Origin: Acidimicrobiales bacterium
GTDB taxonomy: Bacteria; Actinomycetota; Acidimicrobiia; Acidimicrobiales; MedAcidi-G1
DNA: 41,498 nucleotides
Assembly (NCBI GenBank): GCA_022452145.1
Contig: JAKURY010000018.1
Coordinates: 1 to 41,498, forward strand
Reading direction: 5' to 3'
Of this stretch, positions 7,675-16,520 are shown one piece after another. The translations under genes were made by a program, and so were the position numbers. A model generated the notes under the pieces. It searched no databases. It saw only the letters and a list, made by a program, of their open reading frames with translations, and had not been told where the DNA came from. Positions within the stretch are counted from its first letter, which is position 1, and each line of letters opens with the position of its first letter.

Positions 7675-9366
7675 ATGGCTCACGATTTGATCATCCGCGG
7701 TGGCACGGTCGTGGACGGCACCGGCGTCCCGCCCCGGACCGCCGACGTTGCCATCGAGGGTGACCGTATTGTCGAGATTGGACGAGTCGACGGGTCGGCA
7801 CTGCGCGAGGTCGACGCCGACGGACTGGTGGTGACCCCCGGCTTCGTCGACATCCACACGCATCTGGACGCCCAGCTGGCATGGGACCCGATCGGAAGTT
7901 CCGCCTGCTGGCACGGTGTCACCTCGGTGGTGCTCGGCAACTGCGGCGTCACGTTCGCGCCGGTGGCGCCGGGTGGCCGTGAGGTCCTGGCAGCGATGAT
8001 GGAATCGGTCGAGGACATTCCGGCGGCGAGCATCCTCGCAGGCCTGTCTTGGAACTGGGAGTCCTACGGCGACTACCTGGAGGAGTTGGATGGCCTCCCC
8101 AAGGGTCTGAACGTGGGCGGCATGGTCGGACACTGCGCCGTCCGCCTGGCGGCCATGGGCGAGCGCGGGATGGACGAGATGCCCGCCGGGGCCGACGACA
8201 TGGCCGCCATGGCGGCCATGGTCGATGAGGCGCTCTCTGCCGGAGCGCTGGGCTTCTCCACGTCGCGGACCCTTCTCCACCGTGTCCCGGACGGTCGCAA
8301 CGTGCCGGGCACCTTCGCCGCCCCCGAGGAGCTGCTGGCGTTCGCCGACGTGCTGCGAGCCAGGGGCGGAATATTCGAGGCGGCACCCGCGTACATCAGG
8401 TTCGAGGGGAGTTCCGGAGATCCGGTCCGCGACGAGGTGGCGATGTACGGCGATATCAGCCGGGCAGGGGATTGCGATGTGTCGATCGGGCTCACACAGG
8501 TGGACGCGGCACCCGACCTCCACCTCAGAGTCCTGGCCGCCGTCGAGGCGGAGAACGGTGCCGGCGCCCGGATCCGCCCCCAGACCACGTCGCGCCAGGT
8601 GGGCGTACTCTTCGGGCTCACGGGGCGGACGCCGTTCGACCGTCGGGAGTCCTGGCGGGACCTGGGACACCTGCCACTGGCCGCTCGGATCGCCAGCCTG
8701 GCCGACCCGTCCTCCCGGGGGACCCTGCTGGCCGAGGCCGAGCAGTCCATAGCGTCAGGGCAGATCGATTGGACCGGGTTCTTCCCGCTTCCCGACTCGC
8801 CGGTCTCACACGACTTCGAGCCCCGCGACAGCGTGGCGGCCATCGCATCCCGGCGGGGCGTGACGGTCGCCGAGGCGTTCATCGACCTGGCTTGTGAGAT
8901 GGACGGTCGGCGGATCTTCAGCTGGCCGATCCTGAACCAGGACATGGACGAGGTGCTCGGGATGTTGAACCGCGACTACGTGACCCTGGGCCTGGCCGAC
9001 GCCGGTGCCCATGCCACCCAGATCATGGATGCCAGCCAGCCCACGTTCCTCCTTACCCACTGGGTCAGGGACCGTGGCGCTTTCACCCTCGAGGAGGCGG
9101 TCCGGCGGCTCACCTCCGACACGGCCGACCTGTTTGGGGTCGCGGGACGGGGACGGCTCGAGCCCGGTGCCTTCGCTGACGTCAACGTGATCGACATGGA
9201 CGGCCTGGCCCTCGGATACCCGGAGATGGTTGCCGACTTCCCGGGTGGTGCCTCCCGCTGGACCCAGGGCGCCGACGGCTACCACTACACGGTGGTCAAC
9301 GGCGAGGTGTTCATGGAGTCGGGTGAGCACACGGGCGTGCTCTCCGGCCAGATGGTTCGACTCTGA
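7675..9366 (+). CDS. D-aminoacylase-like amidohydrolase (metal-dependent)
   Basis: This 563-residue protein belongs to the N-acyl-D-amino-acid deacylase group of the amidohydrolase superfamily. The metal motif His61-x-His63 is intact in PGFVDIHTHLDAQ, Cys90 in VVLGNCGV matches the family's metal-binding cysteine, and the catalytic Asp lies in LADAGAHAT. It should hydrolyse an N-acyl or cyclic amide bond with zinc. A GGGGGGAG Shine-Dalgarno precedes the ATG at 7675, and TACCGT at 7629-7634 is a plausible -10 box, so this gene would have a normal leader. The next gene starts 7 nt after its stop. A second, exported member of the same family is encoded at 13732-15375. Confidence 0.8.
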   Translation: MAHDLIIRGGTVVDGTGVPPRTADVAIEGDRIVEIGRVDGSALREVDADGLVVTPGFVDIHTHLDAQLAWDPIGSSACWHGVTSVVLGNCGVTFAPVAPGGREVLAAMMESVEDIPAASILAGLSWNWESYGDYLEELDGLPKGLNVGGMVGHCAVRLAAMGERGMDEMPAGADDMAAMAAMVDEALSAGALGFSTSRTLLHRVPDGRNVPGTFAAPEELLAFADVLRARGGIFEAAPAYIRFEGSSGDPVRDEVAMYGDISRAGDCDVSIGLTQVDAAPDLHLRVLAAVEAENGAGARIRPQTTSRQVGVLFGLTGRTPFDRRESWRDLGHLPLAARIASLADPSSRGTLLAEAEQSIASGQIDWTGFFPLPDSPVSHDFEPRDSVAAIASRRGVTVAEAFIDLACEMDGRRIFSWPILNQDMDEVLGMLNRDYVTLGLADAGAHATQIMDASQPTFLLTHWVRDRGAFTLEEAVRRLTSDTADLFGVAGRGRLEPGAFADVNVIDMDGLALGYPEMVADFPGGASRWTQGADGYHYTVVNGEVFMESGEHTGVLSGQMVRL

Positions 9367-9373
9367 GGCCGCC

Positions 9374-11155
9374 TTGTCTGAATCGACAGACCGGCTGGAC
9401 CTGACGCTGGTCGACTTCGGCCTGGGGTCGTACGTTCACGGCGTTGCGAGCCGACGCTTTCCGGTCTACACCCGGGGCAACGCCGGGGAGGTCTACCCGC
9501 AGCCGGTGTTCCCCCTGTCGGCCGGCATGGCCACCGCCTTCGGTGGGGATCCGGCCCGGGACGTCCTGTCTGCCACCGGGATGCTCACCGCCAGTGAGTC
9601 CAAGGAGGCGGGCGACGTGTTCATGGGGGTGTTCGGCGGATACATGTACCTCAACCTCTCCGTGCCCCGGGTGCTGGCCATCCGTACGCCGGGTACGACG
9701 CCGCTGGAGGCCGACGCAACCTTCCTGGGATCCGAGGCACTCGCGCCACCCCACGTCCCGTGCCGTGGGGATCGGAACCTGCGGGCGACGCTGCGCGGCC
9801 TCCGGTACGGGTGGGGGATACTTGCGACGTCGGACCTTCCCGACCTGGACGCAGGGATCCTGGAGGTGGACCGGTGGCGGGCCGGCCTGCCCGACGTGGC
9901 GACGGCCACCGACGAGGAGTTGGCCGCCGCGGCGGTCGAGGTGCTCCCCATGCTGAGCCGTCTCTTCACCGTCCACCTGGTGATCACCGGCGGTGCGGGC
10001 ATCGGCTTGGACGTCCTGCGGCAGATGTGCCGGCGCCGCCTGGGCGACCCCTCCCGGGCGTTGGCCCTCCTGGGCGGCCTGGGTGGGGTGGATTCCGCCG
10101 ACCCGGCCTTCGACCTCTGGGAGCTGAGCCGCATGGTGCGGTCCGACCCACGGCTCGGGGCACTTTTCGACAGCGGGGTGTCCGGCCTGGCCGGGCGGTT
10201 GGCCACCGATGCCTGGGCCGGAGACTTCCTCTCGGCCTTCGGGGCGTTCCTGGGTACCCATGGCGCCCGGGGGCCCAACGAGTGGGAGATGGCCTGCGAC
10301 GTGTGGGGTACCGACCCGTCGCTGCCGCTGGCCATCATCGAACGCATGCGCCACGCCGGCGACGACCATGACCCCGAGGTCCGTGCGGCAGCCCGGGCCG
10401 CAGAGCGCGAGGCAGCCACAATCGATGTCCGACGCCGTATCCGGTCGACCGACCGGTGGATGTTCGACCGGGCGTTGCGTTGCGCTGTTCTGAACACCCG
10501 TGGACGGGAGCGTTGCAAGACGCTCATGGTGGGAGCCATCCACGATGGGCGCCTCCGAATGCGCGAGTTGGGACGACGGCTGGCCGGCCGGACGGACGAC
10601 GGGCGACCTGACGACCTCTGGTACGTGACCCTCGACGAGTTCGCCGACTACCGGCGGGACCCCGGAGCCTTCGCCGGGGTGGTCGCCGAACGTCGGGCCA
10701 TCCGCGACCGGCTCCTCGAACTCGAGCCGCCGTTCACTTTCGACGGTGTGCTGCCCCCGGTGGACACCTGGCGGCGCCGGGACGCCGCGACCGGGCCGGT
10801 CGCAGGTGTCGGATCGGTCCTGACAGGCCTGGCCGGTTGCCCCGGGGTGGTGCGTGGCCGGGCCCGCATCGTCGTCGACCCGTCGGAGCCGGGCGACCTG
10901 GGGCCCGGGGACGTGCTGGTGGCGCCCCTCACCGATCCCAGTTGGACGCCGTTGTTCGTGCCGGTCGAGGCGGTGGTGGTCGACGTGGGCGGCCAGATGA
11001 GCCACGCGGTGATCGTGTCGCGCGAGCTCGGCCTGCCGTGCGTGGTGGCCGTCACCGGCGCCACGGCTTCCATTCCGGACGGGGCGCTGGTCGAGGTCGA
11101 CGGTGCGGCCGGCACGGTGACGGTGGTGGCCGCCCCGGGGATGGTTCGGCCGTGA
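9374..11155 (+). CDS. Second PEP-synthase-like protein with phosphohistidine domain, no ATP-grasp domain
   Basis: About 593 residues. The start of the protein carries the TRGNAGEVYPQPVFPLS pattern of the central part of PEP-synthase-like proteins. The last 90 residues are the swivelling domain with the phosphohistidine motif GGQMSHAVIVSRELGLP. There is no ATP-grasp domain. The frame is open from 9230, but the earlier part overlaps the amidohydrolase gene. TTG at 9374 is the best start after that stop, because the conserved N-terminal motif excludes the first internal ATG; the choice is uncertain. It is adjacent to and probably co-transcribed with the amidohydrolase, which suggests a joint catabolic role that I cannot define. 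Confidence 0.65.
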   Translation: MSESTDRLDLTLVDFGLGSYVHGVASRRFPVYTRGNAGEVYPQPVFPLSAGMATAFGGDPARDVLSATGMLTASESKEAGDVFMGVFGGYMYLNLSVPRVLAIRTPGTTPLEADATFLGSEALAPPHVPCRGDRNLRATLRGLRYGWGILATSDLPDLDAGILEVDRWRAGLPDVATATDEELAAAAVEVLPMLSRLFTVHLVITGGAGIGLDVLRQMCRRRLGDPSRALALLGGLGGVDSADPAFDLWELSRMVRSDPRLGALFDSGVSGLAGRLATDAWAGDFLSAFGAFLGTHGARGPNEWEMACDVWGTDPSLPLAIIERMRHAGDDHDPEVRAAARAAEREAATIDVRRRIRSTDRWMFDRALRCAVLNTRGRERCKTLMVGAIHDGRLRMRELGRRLAGRTDDGRPDDLWYVTLDEFADYRRDPGAFAGVVAERRAIRDRLLELEPPFTFDGVLPPVDTWRRRDAATGPVAGVGSVLTGLAGCPGVVRGRARIVVDPSEPGDLGPGDVLVAPLTDPSWTPLFVPVEAVVVDVGGQMSHAVIVSRELGLPCVVAVTGATASIPDGALVEVDGAAGTVTVVAAPGMVRP

Positions 11156-11159
11156 TGGC

Positions 11160-11180
11160 GGCGGGATCGTCGGCCCCGCC
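11160..11180. terminator. Hairpin between convergent genes
   Basis: A 6-bp GGCGGG/CCCGCC stem with a 9-nt loop fills the 33-bp gap between the convergent stop codons at 11155 and 11189. There is no T-tract, so terminator function is tentative. Confidence 0.35.
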
Positions 11181-11188
11181 GGTCAGGG

Positions 11189-12280
11189 TCAGCCGTTGGC
11201 GGCCCTGAACGAACCCATGAAGTCGACCAGGGTCTCGACGCTGGCGACAGGCATGGCGTTGTAGACGCTGGCGCGGATCCCGCCCACGCTGCGGTGGCCC
11301 TTCAGGTTGACCATGCCGGCGTCGGCGGCCTCGGCTGCGAAGCGCTTCTCGAGGTCCTCGTTGGGCAGGCGGAACACGATGTTCATATGCGACCGGCTGG
11401 CCACGTCCACGGGGCACGTGTACCAGCCGTCGCTACCGTCGATGGCGCCGTACACCAGCGAGGCCCGTTCGGCGGCCCGGCGTTCGAATTCCACAAGGCC
11501 GCCCTCGGCCTGCATCCAGCGCAGTACCTTGCCCATCACGTAGATGGCGAACATAGGGGGCGTGTTGGCCATCGAGTCGTTCGCCTCGTGCGTGGCGTAG
11601 TCGAGGTACGAGGCGAGGTTCCGTCCGTGGCCGGACAGGCGGTCCCGCCGCACCACGACGACGGCCAGGCCGGCCGGACCAAGGTTCTTCTGGGCGCCGC
11701 CGTAGGCCAGGTCGTGGACGTCCCAGTCGATCGCCCTGCTGAGGAAGTCGGAGCTCATGTCCGACACCAGCGGCACGTCGACCGAGGGCAGGTCCGGCAG
11801 CCGGATTCCACCGATGGTCTCGTTGGTCGTCACGTGGAGGTACGTGGAATCGCCGCGTACCTCGATCTCGTCGGCGGCCGGCATGCGCATGAACGCCTCG
11901 CCGGCTCCCGACCATGCCTCGTAGACGGGGGCGACCTTCACGGCATCGCCGAGGGCCTTGCCGCCCCACGCGCCGGTGTTGAGGTAGCCGGCGGTCTGGC
12001 CCTCGGCCAGCAGGTTCATCGGGACCTGGGCGAACTGCAATGAGGCTCCACCCTGCAGGAACAGGATGGCGAAGTCGTCGGGGATGGCGGCCAGCGAGCG
12101 GAAGTCAGCGAGGGCATCCATGTGCACGGTGTCGTAGGCGGCGGCACGGTGGCTGGCCTCGATGATCGACATGCCGGTGCCGTCGAAGTCGAGGAGCTCG
12201 TCTCGTACCTCCTCGAGGACCGGAACCGGAAGGGTGCACGGGCCCGCGCAGAAGTTGTGGACACGGCTGGACGTGGTCAT
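11189..12280 (-). CDS. serC: Phosphoserine aminotransferase
   Basis: SerC converts 3-phosphohydroxypyruvate and glutamate to phosphoserine and 2-oxoglutarate in serine synthesis, and can act in pyridoxal phosphate synthesis. The 363-residue sequence is full length and opens with the diagnostic HNFCAGPCTLP. The PLP-binding lysine is Lys198 in YGGAQKNLGPAGL. Further family motifs are HRAAAYD near residue 45, FLQGGASLQFA near 74, and HRSVGGIRASVYNAM near the C-terminus. The ATG at 12280 is preceded by GAGGGAGAA. A palindrome overlapping a possible -10 box lies about 55-75 bp upstream. Neither serA nor serB is in the window. Confidence 0.97.
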   Translation of the reverse strand: MTTSSRVHNFCAGPCTLPVPVLEEVRDELLDFDGTGMSIIEASHRAAAYDTVHMDALADFRSLAAIPDDFAILFLQGGASLQFAQVPMNLLAEGQTAGYLNTGAWGGKALGDAVKVAPVYEAWSGAGEAFMRMPAADEIEVRGDSTYLHVTTNETIGGIRLPDLPSVDVPLVSDMSSDFLSRAIDWDVHDLAYGGAQKNLGPAGLAVVVVRRDRLSGHGRNLASYLDYATHEANDSMANTPPMFAIYVMGKVLRWMQAEGGLVEFERRAAERASLVYGAIDGSDGWYTCPVDVASRSHMNIVFRLPNEDLEKRFAAEAADAGMVNLKGHRSVGGIRASVYNAMPVASVETLVDFMGSFRAANG

Positions 12281-12334
12281 GGGGCTTCTCCCTCATTCGA
12301 GCCCGGGCCGGCCCTGAGCGGACGCCGGGGTCGT

Positions 12335-12357
12335 CGGTAGGTCGGCACATCCTACCG
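12335..12357. promoter_or_regulatory. Operator-like palindrome over a possible serC promoter
   Basis: CGGTAGG and CCTACCG form a perfect 7-bp inverted repeat separated by 9 nt. On the minus strand the right arm overlaps TAGGAT (12349-12354), a good -10 box directed toward serC. A repressor site or an RNA hairpin in the leader are both possible. Confidence 0.4.
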
Positions 12358-12430
12358 GAGCGCCCCTCCGGGGGTTGGCCCGTGCCGATTCCGATCTCCG
12401 TTCGGAGCCGTCCCAGGGGCACGGTCGTGG

Positions 12431-13735
12431 TCAGCCGGCGGTGAACTCCAGGCGCCTGAGCTGGGGCTCGACCACGGCGGCGGTCCTCGCCGCCGACTCT
12501 GCCAGCAGCGCCGGATCCACCTGCTCCGGCTCGTCGATGCCGATGGGCACGATCTCGTAGGCGTGCTCCCGGTCCACCCAGGTGGGAACGTAGCCGGCGT
12601 CCACCACCCGGGGCCCGTCGACGCCGTCGGCCACCGCGAACCAGGCGATCAGGCCGTCCTGGGTGGACGGAGGGCATGCATCGCAGGGGTTGTCCTCGTC
12701 GCCGGGCTGGTTGGTCAGGAAGTTTCCCAGGCCGATGGCCGCCGCCTTTCCGTCGCGGCGCACCACTGGCTGGACCACGTGGGTGTGGTGGCCCAGGAGC
12801 AGGTCAACGTCGGGCACCGCCAGGAGGCGTTCGACCATCACAGCCTGCCGGTCGGTCGGCTGGGAGGTGTACTCCTCGCCCCAGTGGAGGCTGACTACGA
12901 CGAACTCGGCCCCAGCGGCGCTGGCCGCGGCCGCATCGGCCTCCACGACGGCCGGATCCAGGTGGCCGACCAGCCATGGCGGGTCGGTCGGCAGGTCGCG
13001 GCCGTTCATGAGGTCGGTGTAGGAGAGGTGGGCCACCCGGATGCCGCCCGGCTCGTACCAGGCGGGGCCGGCGGCCTCGGCGGTGTCGGCCATGCCGGCG
13101 GTGCCCAGGCCGACCCGCCGGAGGTGGTGGAGGGTGGCGTCCACGCTGGATCGACCGGAGTCCAGGGCGTGGTTGGACGCCAGCGAGCAACCGTCGTAGC
13201 CGGCGGCGGCGATGGCGTCGGCCAGCGACGAGGGGACCCGGAAGGTGCCGCTGAAGCTGAGGTCGTCGTCGTCCATCGAGAGTGGGCTCTCGATGTGGCA
13301 GAGGGCCAGGTCGGCGCCGGCCAGGATCGGGCGGACCCGGCGGAACATCTCCGTGTAGTCCCAGCCGTCGTCCACGTTGGCGTCGGCCCGTTCGGCGACG
13401 GCCCCGTGGCTGATGATGTCGCCGGTCGCCACGAGCGTGAAGGTCCGCATGGGATCCGGGGTAGCGGGAATCCCGGTCGTCGACGCGACGCCGGCCGTTC
13501 CCCCGGTCGTGGCGCCGGTGGTTGGGGCGGCGGCGATCGCGGTGGTCGCCGTCGGCCCGGCGGGATCCGGTCCGTCTGCCGGTGCGACCACCTCGTCGCT
13601 GCGCTGCGGGGCAGTCGGCCCGTCTCCGAGCAGGTCGTCGGCCAGCACGACCAGGATTCCGACAACCACCAGGACCTGGATGACCCAGGCGACCCGCCGT
13701 TCGGAGCGGTACATGGGATGGATGCGGTCGGTCAT
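12431..13735 (-). CDS. CapA-like metallophosphatase-fold protein, membrane-anchored
   Basis: The 434-residue protein has an N-terminal membrane segment (about 15-32), a low-complexity Ala/Thr/Gly/Pro linker (about 40-95) and a CapA (poly-gamma-glutamate capsule type) domain from about 98. Domain motifs are ATGDIISHG, HIESPL with Glu149, SLASNHALDSG with His189, SLHWGEEY and LLGHHTHVVQP. The domain would face the outside. Start choice rests on the membrane segment. The ATG overlaps the TGA of the upstream amidohydrolase as ATGA, so translation is coupled. CapA family roles include poly-gamma-glutamate export or hydrolysis; its pairing with an exported amidohydrolase fits a surface-polymer or acyl-peptide role, which is inference. 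Confidence 0.8.
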   Translation of the reverse strand: MTDRIHPMYRSERRVAWVIQVLVVVGILVVLADDLLGDGPTAPQRSDEVVAPADGPDPAGPTATTAIAAAPTTGATTGGTAGVASTTGIPATPDPMRTFTLVATGDIISHGAVAERADANVDDGWDYTEMFRRVRPILAGADLALCHIESPLSMDDDDLSFSGTFRVPSSLADAIAAAGYDGCSLASNHALDSGRSSVDATLHHLRRVGLGTAGMADTAEAAGPAWYEPGGIRVAHLSYTDLMNGRDLPTDPPWLVGHLDPAVVEADAAAASAAGAEFVVVSLHWGEEYTSQPTDRQAVMVERLLAVPDVDLLLGHHTHVVQPVVRRDGKAAAIGLGNFLTNQPGDEDNPCDACPPSTQDGLIAWFAVADGVDGPRVVDAGYVPTWVDREHAYEIVPIGIDEPEQVDPALLAESAARTAAVVEPQLRRLEFTAG

Positions 13736-15375
13736 GTCAACTCGCTCAGGATCGGTACGCCCGGGCGGACCGATCGGTCGGTCACACCGGCTGACCGGAC
13801 CACCTGGCCGCCCACCAGCACGTGGTGTACGCCGATCGACTCCAGCCATGTCTGCTCGATGGTGGACCGGTCGGAGATGGTCGCCGGGTCGAACACGGTC
13901 ACGTCGGCGGCCGCCCCGGCTTGGAGGCGGCCCCTGCGGGCCATGGCCGGGCTCCGGGACTCGAGCAGTCGGGCCGGGAGGATGGTCATCTTGGCCAGCG
14001 CCTCGCTGAGCGTGATGACGCCCCTCTCCCTCGCGTAGGTGCCGAGCACCCGGCTGAAGCAGCCGGTCGACCGGGGATGGTTGTTGTGGGGCTGCTCGAG
14101 GATCGCGTCGGAGCCGACCATCACCCAGGGGGCGGCCAGCGAGGTGTCGATGTCGTCGTCTGACATGGCGAACGCCGCGACGTGCTTGTTGTCGGCCCTG
14201 GCCTGCTGCCAACCGGCGGCATCCAGACGTTCCGAGGTCCCTGCTACCTGGAGGTCTCCGTATGAGATGCCGAACTTCTCCTGGAAGTCGTTGTACCGGG
14301 CGGTCCCGGCCCTCGTGACCCAGAACGTGTAGGGGTAGGTGCAGGCCGTGATCGCCAGGCCCTCGGATCGGGCGGCATCGATCTGGGCGATGGCCTCGCC
14401 CATGCGGCCTGTGCCACCGGTCGAGTTGATGTGTTCGATGTGGACGGCACACCCGGTTCGGCTGGCGACGGCGATCGCCTCGGCGACCGCCTCCTCCTGG
14501 GTGCCGGGCGCGAGGTTCTCCGAGTAGCGCAGGTGCAGGCAGAGGGGGACGCCGTGTGCCGCAGCCAGGTCGCCGTGGCGCAGCATCTCGTCGCGGGTGA
14601 GGCCGAGGGTGTATTCGGGCTGCTGGTGGATGCCCAGGGCGCCGGCCCGCAGGTCAACGTCGGCGAGGCGCACCAAGTCGGTGATCTGCAGGTCGCTGGC
14701 GTAGTCGATGCCGACGCCGATGGCGGTGCGGTGGGTGTACTGGTCCGTGGCCCCGCCGTAGTTGACCGGCGGTCGGTGTTCCGCAGCCTCACTGAGGAAG
14801 GCGTCCATCGGATTGTCGATGCCGTGCATGCACAGGTTGGTGGTCACACCGTCGGCGATCTTGTGCCACTCGCCGTAGCCGTTCGGGGGATACGAGAGGA
14901 TGTCGATGAATCCCGGAGCCACCACGAGGCCGGCGGCGTCCAGCGTCGTGGAACCCACCAGCGGATCCAGGCTGATGCGGCTGACGGTGTCGCCGTCGAT
15001 GCCGACGTGGGCCACGGCGTCGAAGCCGGTCTCCGGATCTATGACCCGACCGCCGGCCACAACGACGTCGTGGACCCGGTCGTCCGGGGCCGCCACGGTC
15101 TCGTCGAGGGACGGCTGGACGTCCGGCATGCCCGTCGTCGGGGTCGGCGGCACGGTGGTGGAACGGGGGACGGCCGGCACGGTGGATGGGCCCACTGCGC
15201 CCGGGTTGCCAGGGTGTCCCGGAAGGCGCCGCAGGAAGGCGATCGACGCCGCGCCGAAGCCCACGCCCAGGACGAACCGTCGCCGCGACACAGCCGACGC
15301 CCGGAGGTCGTCGTCCAGGCCGCCCGGCACCGGGCTGTCGGAAGGGTCGTCGGCACCCTCGGTCGGATCGTCCAT
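13732..15375 (-). CDS. Tat-exported D-aminoacylase-like amidohydrolase with altered metal motif
   Basis: Residues 30-36 (SRRRFVL) followed by a hydrophobic stretch form a twin-arginine signal, so the protein is exported folded. From about residue 103 it aligns with the D-aminoacylase group also represented at 7675. The usual His-x-His after PGFIDI is replaced by Leu160-Ser-Tyr162, while Cys182, the His in LCLHLRYSEN and AVHIEHINSTGG, and the Asp in MVGSDAI are kept. The enzyme must bind metal differently or be degenerate. Start ATG 15375 has TAGCGT 8 nt upstream on the minus strand and no Shine-Dalgarno. Its stop overlaps the CapA-like start. Confidence 0.75.
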   Translation of the reverse strand: MDDPTEGADDPSDSPVPGGLDDDLRASAVSRRRFVLGVGFGAASIAFLRRLPGHPGNPGAVGPSTVPAVPRSTTVPPTPTTGMPDVQPSLDETVAAPDDRVHDVVVAGGRVIDPETGFDAVAHVGIDGDTVSRISLDPLVGSTTLDAAGLVVAPGFIDILSYPPNGYGEWHKIADGVTTNLCMHGIDNPMDAFLSEAAEHRPPVNYGGATDQYTHRTAIGVGIDYASDLQITDLVRLADVDLRAGALGIHQQPEYTLGLTRDEMLRHGDLAAAHGVPLCLHLRYSENLAPGTQEEAVAEAIAVASRTGCAVHIEHINSTGGTGRMGEAIAQIDAARSEGLAITACTYPYTFWVTRAGTARYNDFQEKFGISYGDLQVAGTSERLDAAGWQQARADNKHVAAFAMSDDDIDTSLAAPWVMVGSDAILEQPHNNHPRSTGCFSRVLGTYARERGVITLSEALAKMTILPARLLESRSPAMARRGRLQAGAAADVTVFDPATISDRSTIEQTWLESIGVHHVLVGGQVVRSAGVTDRSVRPGVPILSELT

Positions 15376-15383
15376 CGGGGCGG

Positions 15384-15389
15384 ACGCTA
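15384..15389 (-). promoter_or_regulatory. -10 box of a leaderless promoter for the Tat amidohydrolase-CapA pair
   Basis: On the minus strand TAGCGT ends 8 nt before the ATG at 15375. It is only 58 bp from the divergent -10 box at 15447, so both promoters share one short region. Confidence 0.4.
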
Positions 15390-15446
15390 GTGGTGGGGCG
15401 GTGGGCCTCGGCGCCGGGCCGACCCGGTCGGATCACCACCACTGGC

Positions 15447-15452
15447 TACCGT
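15447..15452 (+). promoter_or_regulatory. -10 box of a leaderless promoter for the TIM-barrel-like gene
   Basis: TACCGT ends exactly 6 nt before the GTG at 15459; no Shine-Dalgarno is present. Confidence 0.5.
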
Positions 15453-15458
15453 TGGTCC

Positions 15459-16520
15459 GTGCCCCTGGGACGATCCCGCAACGTCGCGATCCTCGCTGGA
15501 TCTGCGCTGCTGCTGGGTGTTCTCGGCATCCTCGCTTCCAACACCCCCGACCGGTATGTCCAGCGTGTGGTGGGCGAGTCCCTGGCGAGGGTGGAGGCAC
15601 GCCTGGTGGTCGACGCGCCCCCGCCCAGGACGCTGGACCCCTACCGGGGGCTGGGCACGTGGGTGGACTCCTACGACTTCGACCCCGCATACGTCCCCGG
15701 AGACATCACCGTGGCGCCCTCAGACCTGGCCGACATGGCCGCACACGGCGTGCGTACGGTGTTCCTGCAGTCGTCAAGGTCGGATCGTCGAGCCATCGGC
15801 CTCGTGTCGGACCCGTGGCTCCTGGCCGGGTTCCTCCTGGCCGCCGATCGGACCGGCATGGCGGTGGTCGCCTGGTACCTGCCCAAGTGGAGCGACGACG
15901 ATGAGGACCTCGACCGCCTGCTGGCAATCGACCGCTTCTCGGTGCTGGGTCGCCGCTTCGACGGACTGGCCGTGGACATCGAGTGGAACCGGGACGGCCT
16001 GGGGGCCATCGAACGCTCGGACCGCCTGGTCGACCTGTCCGACCGCCTGCGGCGGACCGTGGGCGACGATCCGCTGGGGGCCATCGTGATGCCCCCGGTC
16101 ATCACCGACGAGATCAACCTCGCCTACTGGCCGGGATTCCCCTGGGCGGAGGTGGCCCCGCTCTACGACGTCTGGCTCCCCATGGGCTACTGGTCGTTCC
16201 GGAGCGAGGAGCATGCCGACCCGGCGTTCTACGTCGCGCAGAACATCCGACGCCTCCGTGCCGACCTGGATGATCCGGAAGCACTGGTGCACGCCATCGG
16301 CGGCATCGGGGCGGCCGACGGTTCCGCGCTGGTCGACCCCGGCGAGCCGCTGGCCACCATCGACGACCTGGCACCGTTCGTCGGGGCGCTGGTCGCCGAG
16401 GGGGCGGTGGGCGGCTCGATCTACGACTGGGCCACCATGGGACCCCGGTCCCGCCGCCTCCTGGCAGACCTCGTCGGCGGCCTCACGGGCTGGCCTCCGG
16501 CCGGGCCGGAGGACCGCTGA
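15459..16520 (+). CDS. Membrane-anchored glycoside-hydrolase-like TIM-barrel protein
   Basis: A hydrophobic segment at about residues 8-26 anchors the protein, with the rest outside. The body contains GLGTWVDSYDF near 68, then FDGLAVDIEW with acidic residues at a strand end, and VWLPMGYWSF further on. This order resembles TIM-barrel glycoside hydrolases of the GH18-like type, but the exact catalytic motif of GH18 is absent, so I do not assign a substrate. Length is 353 residues from GTG 15459, chosen because the membrane segment and -10 box fit it. Its 3' end overlaps the end of the opposite-strand gene at 16483 by 38 bp. Confidence 0.55.
   Translation: MPLGRSRNVAILAGSALLLGVLGILASNTPDRYVQRVVGESLARVEARLVVDAPPPRTLDPYRGLGTWVDSYDFDPAYVPGDITVAPSDLADMAAHGVRTVFLQSSRSDRRAIGLVSDPWLLAGFLLAADRTGMAVVAWYLPKWSDDDEDLDRLLAIDRFSVLGRRFDGLAVDIEWNRDGLGAIERSDRLVDLSDRLRRTVGDDPLGAIVMPPVITDEINLAYWPGFPWAEVAPLYDVWLPMGYWSFRSEEHADPAFYVAQNIRRLRADLDDPEALVHAIGGIGAADGSALVDPGEPLATIDDLAPFVGALVAEGAVGGSIYDWATMGPRSRRLLADLVGGLTGWPPAGPEDR

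Noticed and set aside
12563-14038. Open plus-strand frame of about 490 codons opposite the CapA-like gene
   Set aside because: The protein has no domain motifs, while the minus strand carries clear CapA and amidohydrolase motifs.
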